Shown: positions 1-6,151 of the stretch, one piece after another
Layout: each line of letters opens with the position of its first letter
Numbering within the stretch: position 1 is the first letter of the stretch
NCBI RefSeq assembly: GCF_024699075.1
Contig: NZ_JAILQF010000376.1
Coordinates: 1-10,497 of the forward strand
Source: Butyrivibrio sp.
Lineage (GTDB): Bacteria > Bacillota_A > Clostridia > Lachnospirales > Lachnospiraceae
Direction: 5' to 3'
DNA length: 10,497 nt
Program-made: the position numbers and the translations under genes
Notes under the pieces: generated by a model
What the model saw: only the letters and a program-made list of their open reading frames with translations
What the model was told of the DNA's origin: nothing
The model's database searches: none

Positions 1-552
1 ATAGCCGTGATAATATAATCCGGTATTTTTGTTCTGAAGATATTTGATATGCCAATAGTACTGATTAAGTGCATCAGCTATAAGCTCTTCATCCTGTTCA
101 TGTACACCAACTCTTAAAAGGAAGAAGGCTGCCATGAAAAGTGTATCTGCCCAGCACTGTTCCGGGAAATCATTATTAGCTGATACTGTATGCTGAAGTA
201 CATTATCTCCAAATCTAAGAGCATCATTTCTAAGGTAATCAACCTTACTCATTACTATGTCCCAGTACTTCTGGTCTTTAGTAGCATCATATAAAGTAAT
301 AAGACAATGTCCCATTGCACAGGTATTAACTGTCCATACCTTAGGAAGGCCAAGCTCATCAACGTATTCATCGATTCTTGCCTTAAGTACATCAAGATAT
401 TCCTTCTTCTTGGTCACTTCATACGCTTTGGCTATACCATAATATGCAACTCCGCATGGCCAGTCCCATGTAAGATCCATATTCATTGTCTTATCAACTA
501 TATGATCAATAGTCTCTTCGATTACCTTTGTGTCAAAATCAAGTGATGTCAT
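1..552 (-). CDS. Unsaturated glucuronyl/galacturonyl hydrolase, GH105/GH88 type (5' part, runs off window)
   Basis: An open frame of 184 codons runs leftward from the ATG at 552-550 to base 1 without a stop, so the C-terminal part lies outside the window. AGGAG at 557-561 sits 4 nt before the start. The product resembles the (alpha/alpha)6-barrel hydrolases of GH105/GH88 that remove the 4,5-unsaturated uronic acid left by polysaccharide lyases, hydrating the double bond rather than cleaving as a normal glycosidase. Visible hallmarks are WDWPCGVAYYG (residues 29-39), VWTVNTCAMGH (72-82) and EQCWADTLFMAAFFL (131-145); Asp136 in the last is the likely catalytic acid by family analogy. There is no signal peptide, so it should act in the cytoplasm on imported oligosaccharides, which fits the adjacent transporter on the same strand. 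A hairpin lies between them, so it may have its own promoter or be reached by read-through. Substrate (rhamnogalacturonan versus glycosaminoglycan disaccharide) cannot be told from this fragment. Confidence 0.85.
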   Translation of the reverse strand, partial: MTSLDFDTKVIEETIDHIVDKTMNMDLTWDWPCGVAYYGIAKAYEVTKKKEYLDVLKARIDEYVDELGLPKVWTVNTCAMGHCLITLYDATKDQKYWDIVMSKVDYLRNDALRFGDNVLQHTVSANNDFPEQCWADTLFMAAFFLLRVGVHEQDEELIADALNQYYWHIKYLQNKNTGLYYHGY

Positions 553-773
553 ATATCTCCTCTCCGGCCTGTAACTGCCATATAACTGTATTTCTTAATC
601 TTTTAAACAATGACTATATATTCCTCTAAATAAAGATAATCCTCATTTAAAAGATAAAGAAAAGCCTGTTTATTTTATTAGTACCACTTTTAATATACAT
701 ATTTATATTTTTGATATTTTTTATTGCTTTTAAAAAATCTGTCGATCCGCATCTCGTTTCTCTTTTCAAAGAA

Positions 774-808
774 ATCCCCGGGCTGCTCCACTGAGCTTGC
801 TCGGGGAT
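774..808 (-). terminator. Terminator-like hairpin after the transport operon
   Basis: Read on the minus strand, arms beginning ATCCCCG and ending CGGGGAT close a stem that continues, with a small bulge, into a GCTC/GAGC inner helix and a 4-nt loop. A T-rich run (TTTCTTT) follows on the minus strand. It lies about 75 nt past the stop of the binding-protein gene, so it plausibly ends or attenuates the operon before the downstream hydrolase gene. Confidence 0.6.
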
Positions 809-824
809 CGCTTTTAAAAAATTA

Positions 825-837
825 TGTGATTGTCACA
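825..837. repeat. 13-bp inverted repeat TGTGA-TTG-TCACA
   Basis: Perfect 5-bp arms with a 3-bp spacer, 45 bp past the binding-protein stop codon. It resembles a compressed CRP half-site pair, but the spacer is 3 rather than 6 bp and the site lies between genes rather than at a recognised promoter. Function unknown; chance is possible in AT-rich DNA. Confidence 0.3.
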
Positions 838-882
838 AAGATGGAACCTGTCACCTTTTCAGGGGTAATCTGAACAGATGAA

Positions 883-2649
883 TTATTTCATCTTGGAGGT
901 CAGACCATTATTGTATGCTTCGCCTCTCTCATCGATGATTGCCTGATATCCGGCATCAAGGTACTCCTGCTTGTACTGCTCATAAAGTGTATCGAACTCT
1001 TCGTCAGATGCAACTACAAGCTTTGAAGCATATTCTTCGTAAAGACCAAGGAGTGTCTCCTGGTTGTCTGTTACAGATGTAAGAGTTACAGCGAAGTTAC
1101 AGTCAGGCTGGATTACACCGCTATCAACCATTGATTCCATACCATTGTAGTTATCAAGGATTTGCTGATACCAAGCATCTGAATCAGGATAGTTAACAGG
1201 CATGTTGAGCTTGATGTCATCTTCGATTGAACCAAGTGTCTTAGACTCAACAGCTACACACCAGTAATCCTTGTTGTTGTTAGCCATTGCGTATTCGCCT
1301 TCTGTGTTGTTTGTGATTACAGGGTATCCGTTCTCGTCATACTCGAATGTCTCGCCTTCGATACCATACTGCATTGTGAAGAGTGCGCTTGTTCCGTCAA
1401 CTTCACCTGCAAGCATCCATTCCATGTACATCATAGCTGCTGTGATCTGATCTTCAGAAGCAAGTGCTGAGAAGCCGATCATCATACCAAAGTTGTTGTT
1501 AGGACGATATGCATTTGTTGTTGAGATTCCGTCAGCGCCTGTATCTTCTACAAGACCCGGGCAAACAGCGATTGAAAGGTGTGCATCAGGATTTGTCTCA
1601 TAGAAAGAATCAAGAACTGCGATTGAAGGAGCGATGTAAGCTGAATATGTGAAAGCGTTACCTGCGATGAAATCAGCTTCGCCATCAGCTGCTTCTCTCT
1701 GTGTGAAATCAGGATTGAAATATCCAAGGTTGTAAAGCTGATTTCTTCTGTAAAGAAGGTTCTTCTGAGCTTCTGTTGAAAGAGCAGGTATAGCATAGTC
1801 ACCTGTTGTAGCCCACTCATACTCATCCTGAGGATTTGATCTGTAGCCATAGTTCTGGTCTACGCCAGCGCCTGAGATCTTTGTTCCGCCTGCAGGATAT
1901 TCTGCAAGTCCAGCTTCCTTGATTGCTGCGTATACTTCAAGTGTTTCTTCCCATGTCTGAGGATACTCAAGTCCAAGCTGATCAAGCCAGTCCTGACGAT
2001 AGAATGTTACATAGTTGTATGTGTTCTGTGAATAAGGTCTTTCTGCAAGAGCAAAGTATGTTGTGTCATTAAGATCTGTATAGTCAAGGTTGCCCTGCTC
2101 TTCCATCATTGCATAGTATGTAGGAGCTACGCTCTTAAGCTTCTCAAGGTCAAGTTCCTGAAGATATCCATCATCAGCCCACTGTGCCTGCTTAGGGAAG
2201 TCATACTCCATAAGGATTGTAGGAAGGTCCTGAGCATTTGCAAGGTTTGCATATGCATTAAGAACGTCTCCACGAGGAATTGCTACGAACTCAACTGTGA
2301 TATTGTACTTATCACCAAAATTAGTCTGTACCCACTGTGTCCAGTAGTTGTTAGTAACATCAACTTCTCCACCACGATCATATACAGGAATCTGAAGTGT
2401 TACATTGTCTGCAAATGGCTGCCAGCTGTCAATGCCTGAACCCTCAGCTGATGCCTCAGCATCTCCTGACTCTGTTGTTGCAGCAGCTTCTGATGTAGTT
2501 TCCTGGCTTGTTTCGTTTGTGCTGTCTGTCTGCTCTGTCTGATCTGCTGCTGTCTCGTTAGTAGAACCTGAGCAACCTGCAAGTGCGCCCATTACCATTG
2601 CGCTACTCATAGCAAGTGCAAAGCTTCTCCTTAACATGTTCTTTTTCAT
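883..2649 (-). CDS. Lipoprotein carbohydrate-binding protein of an ABC importer (solute-binding family 1, LplA-like)
   Basis: The 588-residue product starts with a lipoprotein signal: basic MKKNMLRR, a hydrophobic stretch, and lipobox LAGC with Cys26 as the expected lipidated residue. Residues about 27-70 form a Ser/Thr/Glu/Ala-rich acidic linker, typical of Gram-positive lipoproteins. The remainder (about 75-588) resembles the large binding proteins that partner LplB/YtcP-type permeases and capture oligosaccharides outside the membrane. At 588 residues it is longer than the usual 400-450 of simple sugar-binding proteins, as is common for this subgroup. GGAGG lies 7 nt upstream of the ATG. 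It is the third gene of the operon, 27 bp after permease 2. Codon use looks strongly biased, consistent with high expression of the binding component (by eye only). Ligand is inferred from the adjacent unsaturated-uronide hydrolase: probably an unsaturated uronic-acid-ended oligosaccharide. Confidence 0.9.
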   Translation of the reverse strand: MKKNMLRRSFALAMSSAMVMGALAGCSGSTNETAADQTEQTDSTNETSQETTSEAAATTESGDAEASAEGSGIDSWQPFADNVTLQIPVYDRGGEVDVTNNYWTQWVQTNFGDKYNITVEFVAIPRGDVLNAYANLANAQDLPTILMEYDFPKQAQWADDGYLQELDLEKLKSVAPTYYAMMEEQGNLDYTDLNDTTYFALAERPYSQNTYNYVTFYRQDWLDQLGLEYPQTWEETLEVYAAIKEAGLAEYPAGGTKISGAGVDQNYGYRSNPQDEYEWATTGDYAIPALSTEAQKNLLYRRNQLYNLGYFNPDFTQREAADGEADFIAGNAFTYSAYIAPSIAVLDSFYETNPDAHLSIAVCPGLVEDTGADGISTTNAYRPNNNFGMMIGFSALASEDQITAAMMYMEWMLAGEVDGTSALFTMQYGIEGETFEYDENGYPVITNNTEGEYAMANNNKDYWCVAVESKTLGSIEDDIKLNMPVNYPDSDAWYQQILDNYNGMESMVDSGVIQPDCNFAVTLTSVTDNQETLLGLYEEYASKLVVASDEEFDTLYEQYKQEYLDAGYQAIIDERGEAYNNGLTSKMK

Positions 2650-2676
2650 ATAAAATCCTCCTTTTATATTGTTTTA

Positions 2677-3633
2677 TTAACCTTTAACCGCACCTACCAT
2701 TGTGCCCTTTACGAAATATTTCTGTACGAAAGGATAAATGATTATGATCGGTATTGTTACAAACATTACTGATGCTGCCTGAAGTACTTCAGGTGTTGAT
2801 GTTACATTTGTAGCCTCTGTAAGCGCTGTTGAAGCTGCTTCCTGAGCATTTAAGATCATTTCGTAGAGCTTGTACTGTGCCATCTTAAGGTCATTGCTTC
2901 TTATATAGTACATATTGTCGCCGTACGCATTCCAACGACCTACTGCATAAAAAAGTGTAAGTGTTGCAAGGATAGGCTTTGAAAGTGGAAGCACTATTTT
3001 AAACAGTATCTGGAAATTTGAAGCTCCATCAAGGAAGGCTGATTCCTCAAGCTCATCCGGGATATTTGATAAAAAGTAGTTCTTCATGATAAGCATGTTA
3101 TAGGCTGAATAGATAAGTGGCCATATAAGAACCCACATTGTATCAAGAAGATGGAGATCACTATACAAAAGGTATGTAGGAAGATTACCTGCACTAAAGT
3201 ACATAGGGATCATAAGAAGGAATGTGATCACTGCTCTTCCTTTAAGTCTCTTTCTTGAGAGCGGATATGCTGCGCAGGTACATACGATCATACCAAGTAT
3301 TGTGAAGATCACTGTTACCTCTACGCTGTATATCATTGAGTGTGTCATACTACCATCTTCTACGATGGATCTGTATGCATCCCAGGTTACATCAATCGGC
3401 CACAGATATACTGACTTTGCTGCAACTGCGGCATTTGATGAAATTGATTTAACTGCAACATGCCAGAATGGAAGAAGACATGTTAAGGATAAAATACCAA
3501 TTACAAGTACTATTACAACATCGCTTACGTGAAGTTTACTTATCGCTCTGCTTCCGCCTGCGGATATGTCATTTTCTTTATCACTTCTCTTTTTAGCCAT
3601 TATCTTGCCTCCCTTAAAAACTGCTGTATCCAT
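2677..3633 (-). CDS. Carbohydrate ABC transporter permease, YtcP/LplC type (MalG-like)
   Basis: A 318-residue integral membrane protein with about six hydrophobic segments, the first at about 37-57. The EAA cytoplasmic loop that docks the ATPase is clear: EESAFLDGA and the following FKIVLP (about 196-216). The C-terminus KYFVKGTMVGAVKG is the hallmark ending of this permease subfamily. It would pair with permease 1 to form the channel. No ATPase gene is present; related Firmicute systems use a shared MsmX-type ATPase encoded elsewhere. The start is uncertain. ATG 3633 has AGGAGG (3640-3645) 6 nt upstream, 12 bp after the preceding stop. ATG 3600 has GGGAGG (3608-3613) 7 nt upstream and would give 307 residues starting MAKKRSD. 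A TTG at 3639 directly abuts the first ribosome-binding site and is unlikely. Confidence 0.9.
   Translation of the reverse strand: MDTAVFKGGKIMAKKRSDKENDISAGGSRAISKLHVSDVVIVLVIGILSLTCLLPFWHVAVKSISSNAAVAAKSVYLWPIDVTWDAYRSIVEDGSMTHSMIYSVEVTVIFTILGMIVCTCAAYPLSRKRLKGRAVITFLLMIPMYFSAGNLPTYLLYSDLHLLDTMWVLIWPLIYSAYNMLIMKNYFLSNIPDELEESAFLDGASNFQILFKIVLPLSKPILATLTLFYAVGRWNAYGDNMYYIRSNDLKMAQYKLYEMILNAQEAASTALTEATNVTSTPEVLQAASVMFVTIPIIIIYPFVQKYFVKGTMVGAVKG
3608..3613 (-). promoter_or_regulatory. Second strong ribosome-binding site inside the permease 2 gene start region
   Basis: GGGAGG on the minus strand, 7 nt before ATG 3600. It lies in frame, inside the region translated from ATG 3633, which has its own AGGAGG. 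The two in-frame starts differ by 11 residues; both could be used, or the downstream one could be the true start. Confidence 0.5.
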
Positions 3634-3645
3634 ATTCAACCTCCT

Positions 3646-4611
3646 TTATAGCAGTCCTGTTTCGCCAAGAGCTTTTGCAACTCTGTCAGCGATCAGTACC
3701 AAGATAAGACCGACAAGTGACTGGAACAGGTTAGCTGCTGTACCTATTGAATAGTGCTGACCGGAAAAACCGTAATCATATATGTATACAGCGAGCTGAT
3801 ACTGGAAATCTCTTACAAGAGCATTATCAAGAGCTACAAGTCTTTCAAGATTGGATCCCATAAGTCGTCCAAGATTCATAATAAGAAGTGTTACGATTGT
3901 AGGACGAATTCCAGGAAGTGTTATGTGCCATATTCTCTGCCAACGGCTTGCGCCATCGATCATTGCTGCTTCATAAAGGTCACCGCTTATACCGGTTATT
4001 GCTGCAAGGTAGAGGATTGATCCCCATCCCATTCCCTGCCATACACCAATGAGCAGATATGTTGCAGCCCAGTGGAATTTTTCTGTAAGAAAAGGAATTC
4101 CCTGATCGATCCATCCAAGACTTGAAAGAGTCATATTGATAAGACCGGTATTTGTACGGAACATTGTAAGAGCGATTGATCCGATAACTGCCCATGAAAG
4201 GAAGTGTGGCAGATATAAAACTGTCTGTGTTACTTTCTTGTACTTTGGAAATCTGAGCTCATTGAGCATTACTGCCAAAATGATAGGCATCGGAAAACCA
4301 AGAGCAAGATCAAGTAAGTTAAATACTATTGAGTTTCTCAGAGCCATGAAGAAACGGGCACTTGAAGTTCCCGTAAACAGATCTACGAAATTCTTCATTC
4401 CAACCCAATCACTTCCGCTGTAGCCTTTCATAACTTTGTAGTTCATGAAGACCATCCTGAGTCCCGGATAAGCTGCGTAGTTGAAAAGAACAACCATTGC
4501 AAGCGGGAATAAAAGAAGCAGATACAACTGCCAGTCTCTTTTAAATGCTTTCTTCCAGCTTGTCTTAACCTGCGGCTTAACATTCGAAACCGCATCATTA
4601 CCTTTACCCAT
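3646..4611 (-). CDS. Carbohydrate ABC transporter permease, LplB/YteP type (MalF-like)
   Basis: The 321-residue product starts at the ATG 4611-4609, chosen because GGAGGAGG (4619-4626) lies 7 nt upstream; longer in-frame versions reaching 4716 would run back through this site and into the predicted promoter leader. A basic N-terminal tail (about 1-27) leads into membrane segment 1 (about 28-48), with roughly five more segments. The EAA loop is LYEAAMIDGASRWQRIW followed by ITLP (about 212-233), including the invariant Gly, which contacts the shared ATPase. It is the first gene of the leftward transport operon and its stop overlaps the ribosome-binding region of permease 2, so the two are probably translationally coupled. 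With permease 2 it forms the membrane channel of a sugar importer. Family assignment is firm; substrate is inferred from the neighbouring GH105/GH88 hydrolase and AraC regulator. Confidence 0.92.
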   Translation of the reverse strand: MGKGNDAVSNVKPQVKTSWKKAFKRDWQLYLLLLFPLAMVVLFNYAAYPGLRMVFMNYKVMKGYSGSDWVGMKNFVDLFTGTSSARFFMALRNSIVFNLLDLALGFPMPIILAVMLNELRFPKYKKVTQTVLYLPHFLSWAVIGSIALTMFRTNTGLINMTLSSLGWIDQGIPFLTEKFHWAATYLLIGVWQGMGWGSILYLAAITGISGDLYEAAMIDGASRWQRIWHITLPGIRPTIVTLLIMNLGRLMGSNLERLVALDNALVRDFQYQLAVYIYDYGFSGQHYSIGTAANLFQSLVGLILVLIADRVAKALGETGLL

Positions 4612-4690
4612 GTAAAAACCTCCTCCAAGCTTTACTTCTGTCAAAATTACTTTTGTATTATTTAAATAATTCCTAATGTTTAGAGATATC

Positions 4691-4706
4691 CAGCAGGAAC
4701 CTGCTG
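4691..4706. promoter_or_regulatory. Perfect 16-bp palindrome over the predicted transcription start (putative operator)
   Basis: CAGCAGGAACCTGCTG has 7-bp perfect arms around an AA centre (TT on the other strand). It begins 1 bp downstream of the candidate -10 box of the transport operon, so a transcript starting about 7 nt after that box would begin inside it. It may be a repressor operator or the 5' stem of the mRNA. It is GC-rich against very AT-rich surroundings, which makes chance less likely. Confidence 0.55.
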
Positions 4707-4707
4707 A

Positions 4708-4735
4708 ATTACACATAACCCTCTTACATTTTCAA
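4708..4735 (-). promoter_or_regulatory. Candidate sigma-A promoter of the transport operon
   Basis: On the minus strand, TTGAAA (4735-4730, 5 of 6 matches to TTGACA), a 16-bp spacer, and TGTAAT (4713-4708, 5 of 6 matches to TATAAT). Predicted start is near 4701, giving a leader of about 90 nt before permease 1. This is the best pair I found upstream of the operon. Confidence 0.5.
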
Positions 4736-4786
4736 TTGTATGGTTATATGGGCATTTATTCACTTCATTTCATCTATAAAAACTGT

Positions 4787-4888
4787 GCATTTTCGACCAT
4801 GTTAAAAACAAAATCACCATCTATTGTCTATTTTTTACTAATTGTGTTGGTCATTTTTGTTAAAAATCATGGTTTTTAGTCTATTTTT
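4787..4888. repeat. Related AT-rich repeats, possible regulator-binding sites
   Basis: GTTAAAAA occurs at 4801-4808 and 4859-4866, each followed 20-25 bp later by GTCTATTTTT (4826-4835 and 4879-4888), giving a degenerate direct repeat about 53-58 bp apart. In addition, the minus-strand copy around 4796-4815 and the plus-strand stretch around 4853-4876 share TTTTGTT followed by CATGGT, an inverted relation. AraC-family proteins often bind such repeats upstream of the -35 box; the site is 50-150 bp upstream of the transport promoter candidate. Function is inferred from position only. Confidence 0.35.
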
Positions 4889-4955
4889 AATTTAATATAC
4901 AATAAATTAATTTGATTTTCGTTTATTTTTTCGGTCAGAAATGCATTATTAAATC

Positions 4956-4985
4956 TTTACTTTGATTTCCGTCATATTATATACT
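4956..4985 (+). promoter_or_regulatory. Candidate promoter of the AraC-type regulator
   Basis: TTTACT (4956-4961), an 18-bp spacer, and TATACT (4980-4985, 5 of 6 matches to the -10 consensus). The predicted start near 4992 leaves a short leader before GGAGG (5003-5007) and the ATG at 5019. Confidence 0.45.
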
Positions 4986-5018
4986 TGATATTGAATTCAG
5001 ACGGAGGTTTTTGACATT

Positions 5019-5978
5019 ATGCCCAAATCAAAGCAACAGACAATAGAATTCAGAAGCTACGATCTGCCGGAATACTTCCCTGTACTGCTTCTATCTGGAG
5101 ATCAATGGAGAATTTCAGACATTCCTTCAGGTACTCTTCACTTCCATAATTGCCTTGAAATAGGCTTATGCGAGACCGAAAGCGGAACCATGGAGTTCAT
5201 GGGCGACAAGCAGCCCTTCCATGCAGGAGATATCACTATTGTAGCCAACAATATATCTCATACAACATACTCAGACCCGGGGTGCGCCAGTAAGTGGTCT
5301 TATATATTTGTAGATATTCAGTCGCTTCTCGAACCTCTGTTTCCATTAAGTGCTTTGGAACACTCAGCTGAACTTACCAAAATGCTCCATAACTACTACG
5401 GCATATTGCCAAGAGATGAATATCCTGATATCTACAACCTTGTTACTGCTGCAATCTGTGAACTAAGAAGAAAGGGAAGCAACTATGAGTTCTCTGTAAG
5501 AGGCCTTATGATGGCCCTGATAGTAAAGCTCTTCCCTATATATAAGAAGCTTGAGCTTAATGCAAGTGCACATCCTCATGAGAATGCGCTTGTAATAGCC
5601 CCTGCCATAGACTATATACAGGACCATTATATGGAAGATTTTGTAATGGAAGATCTTGCTGCTATGTGTTCTTTGTCACCGACTCATTTCAGACGCCTGT
5701 TTACAGCAATTGTAGGAGACGGACCACTTAGATATCTCAACCACATAAGAGTACAAAAGGCATCTGTACTTCTGCGCACAACTGAAATGCCCATCTTAAA
5801 CATTTCAGACGAAGTAGGTTTTCATTCATTATCAAGTTTTAATCGTCATTTCCTAGAAGATTTTGGTGAAGCGCCAAGAGACTGGCGTAAGAAAGTAGTA
5901 GCTACTCAGAGCCGTTCAATAATGAAATTTGCCGGCTGGATGGTACCACCATCCGTACGCCAGGGCGTAAGAACATAA
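5019..5978 (+). CDS. AraC-family transcriptional regulator with cupin-like sensor domain
   Basis: The 319-residue protein has an N-terminal cupin-type sensor: HFHNCLEIGLCETESG (41-56), then FHAGDITIVANNISH (67-81), the usual metal/sugar-pocket pattern of AraC_binding domains. A helical linker (about 110-190) leads to a C-terminal double helix-turn-helix (about 195-292). Its first helix pair is around MEDLAAMCSLSPTHFRRLF and its second around ILNISDEVGFHSLSSFNRHF, ending in the family signature FGEAPRDWR. A 27-residue tail of unknown role follows. GGAGG (5003-5007) lies 11 nt before the ATG. The gene is divergent from the transport operon and separated from it by a repeat-rich control region, so it is probably the local activator responding to the imported oligosaccharide. 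AraC-type family is certain; target and ligand are inferred from position. Confidence 0.93.
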   Translation: MPKSKQQTIEFRSYDLPEYFPVLLLSGDQWRISDIPSGTLHFHNCLEIGLCETESGTMEFMGDKQPFHAGDITIVANNISHTTYSDPGCASKWSYIFVDIQSLLEPLFPLSALEHSAELTKMLHNYYGILPRDEYPDIYNLVTAAICELRRKGSNYEFSVRGLMMALIVKLFPIYKKLELNASAHPHENALVIAPAIDYIQDHYMEDFVMEDLAAMCSLSPTHFRRLFTAIVGDGPLRYLNHIRVQKASVLLRTTEMPILNISDEVGFHSLSSFNRHFLEDFGEAPRDWRKKVVATQSRSIMKFAGWMVPPSVRQGVRT

Positions 5979-5994
5979 AGTAGTGAAATACAGA

Positions 5995-6010
5995 AAGCTT
6001 TTAAAAGCTT
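5995..6010. repeat. 16-bp perfect palindrome AAGCTTTTAAAAGCTT
   Basis: Self-complementary sequence 16 bp past the regulator's stop codon and 24 bp before its terminator hairpin. Made of two AAGCTT units around TTAA. It may be an accessory part of the 3' end or chance. Confidence 0.4.
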
Positions 6011-6034
6011 ATGGTAATACATATAAGCTATGTT

Positions 6035-6064
6035 CTCCCACGGTTTTGCCGTGGGAGTCTTTTA
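6035..6064 (+). terminator. Rho-independent terminator of the AraC-type regulator gene
   Basis: CTCCCACGG (6035-6043) and CCGTGGGAG (6049-6057) form a perfect 9-bp GC-rich stem with a 5-nt loop, followed by TCTTTTAT. The T run is on the plus strand, so it serves the regulator gene; it lies 78 bp beyond the convergent glycosyltransferase stop (6152), where the minus-strand side lacks a T tract. Confidence 0.88.
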
Positions 6065-6151
6065 TAACGATGTAGCCAGAAAAGCCAGAACCCACATTAC
6101 CTTTAGGTGATGAGTAGTTCATAATAGATTGTTTATAATGTGAGAAATTAT

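Larger units (their letters stand above)
553..882. other. Intergenic region between hydrolase and binding-protein genes
   Basis: This 330-bp, very AT-rich gap holds a terminator-like hairpin (774-808) and a small inverted repeat (825-837). A 13-bp direct repeat, GCTTTTAAAAAAT, occurs at 726-738 and 810-822, one copy on each side of the hairpin. I found no convincing -35/-10 pair for the hydrolase gene at 553-770 on the minus strand, though the AT-rich run could hide a weak promoter. No coding frame is supported. Confidence 0.6.
4612..5018. other. Divergent regulatory region between transport operon and AraC-type regulator
   Basis: A 407-bp gap with no supported coding frame. From left to right it holds the permease 1 ribosome-binding site and leader, a perfect 16-bp palindrome (4691-4706), a leftward promoter candidate (4708-4735), a set of related AT-rich repeats (4787-4888) that could be regulator sites, and a rightward promoter candidate for the regulator (4956-4985). 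This arrangement fits an AraC-type regulator controlling the divergent operon. Confidence 0.7.

Noticed and set aside
257..546. Two overlapping plus-strand open frames at the left end
   Set aside because: The minus strand encodes a clear GH105/GH88-type protein here, open to the window edge.
825..837. CRP-like site TGTGA-TTG-TCACA
   Set aside because: Spacer is 3 bp instead of 6, it is not at a promoter, and CRP-cAMP control is not expected in this group; kept only as an inverted repeat.
4640..4645. TTGACA on the minus strand as a -35 box for the transport operon
   Set aside because: A -10 box at the correct distance would fall on the ribosome-binding site or inside the coding region of permease 1, leaving no leader.
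4612..4716. Longer N-terminus for permease 1 starting at 4716
   Set aside because: The extension would run through the ideal GGAGGAGG site and the leader after the promoter candidate, and its residues do not look like a permease N-terminus.
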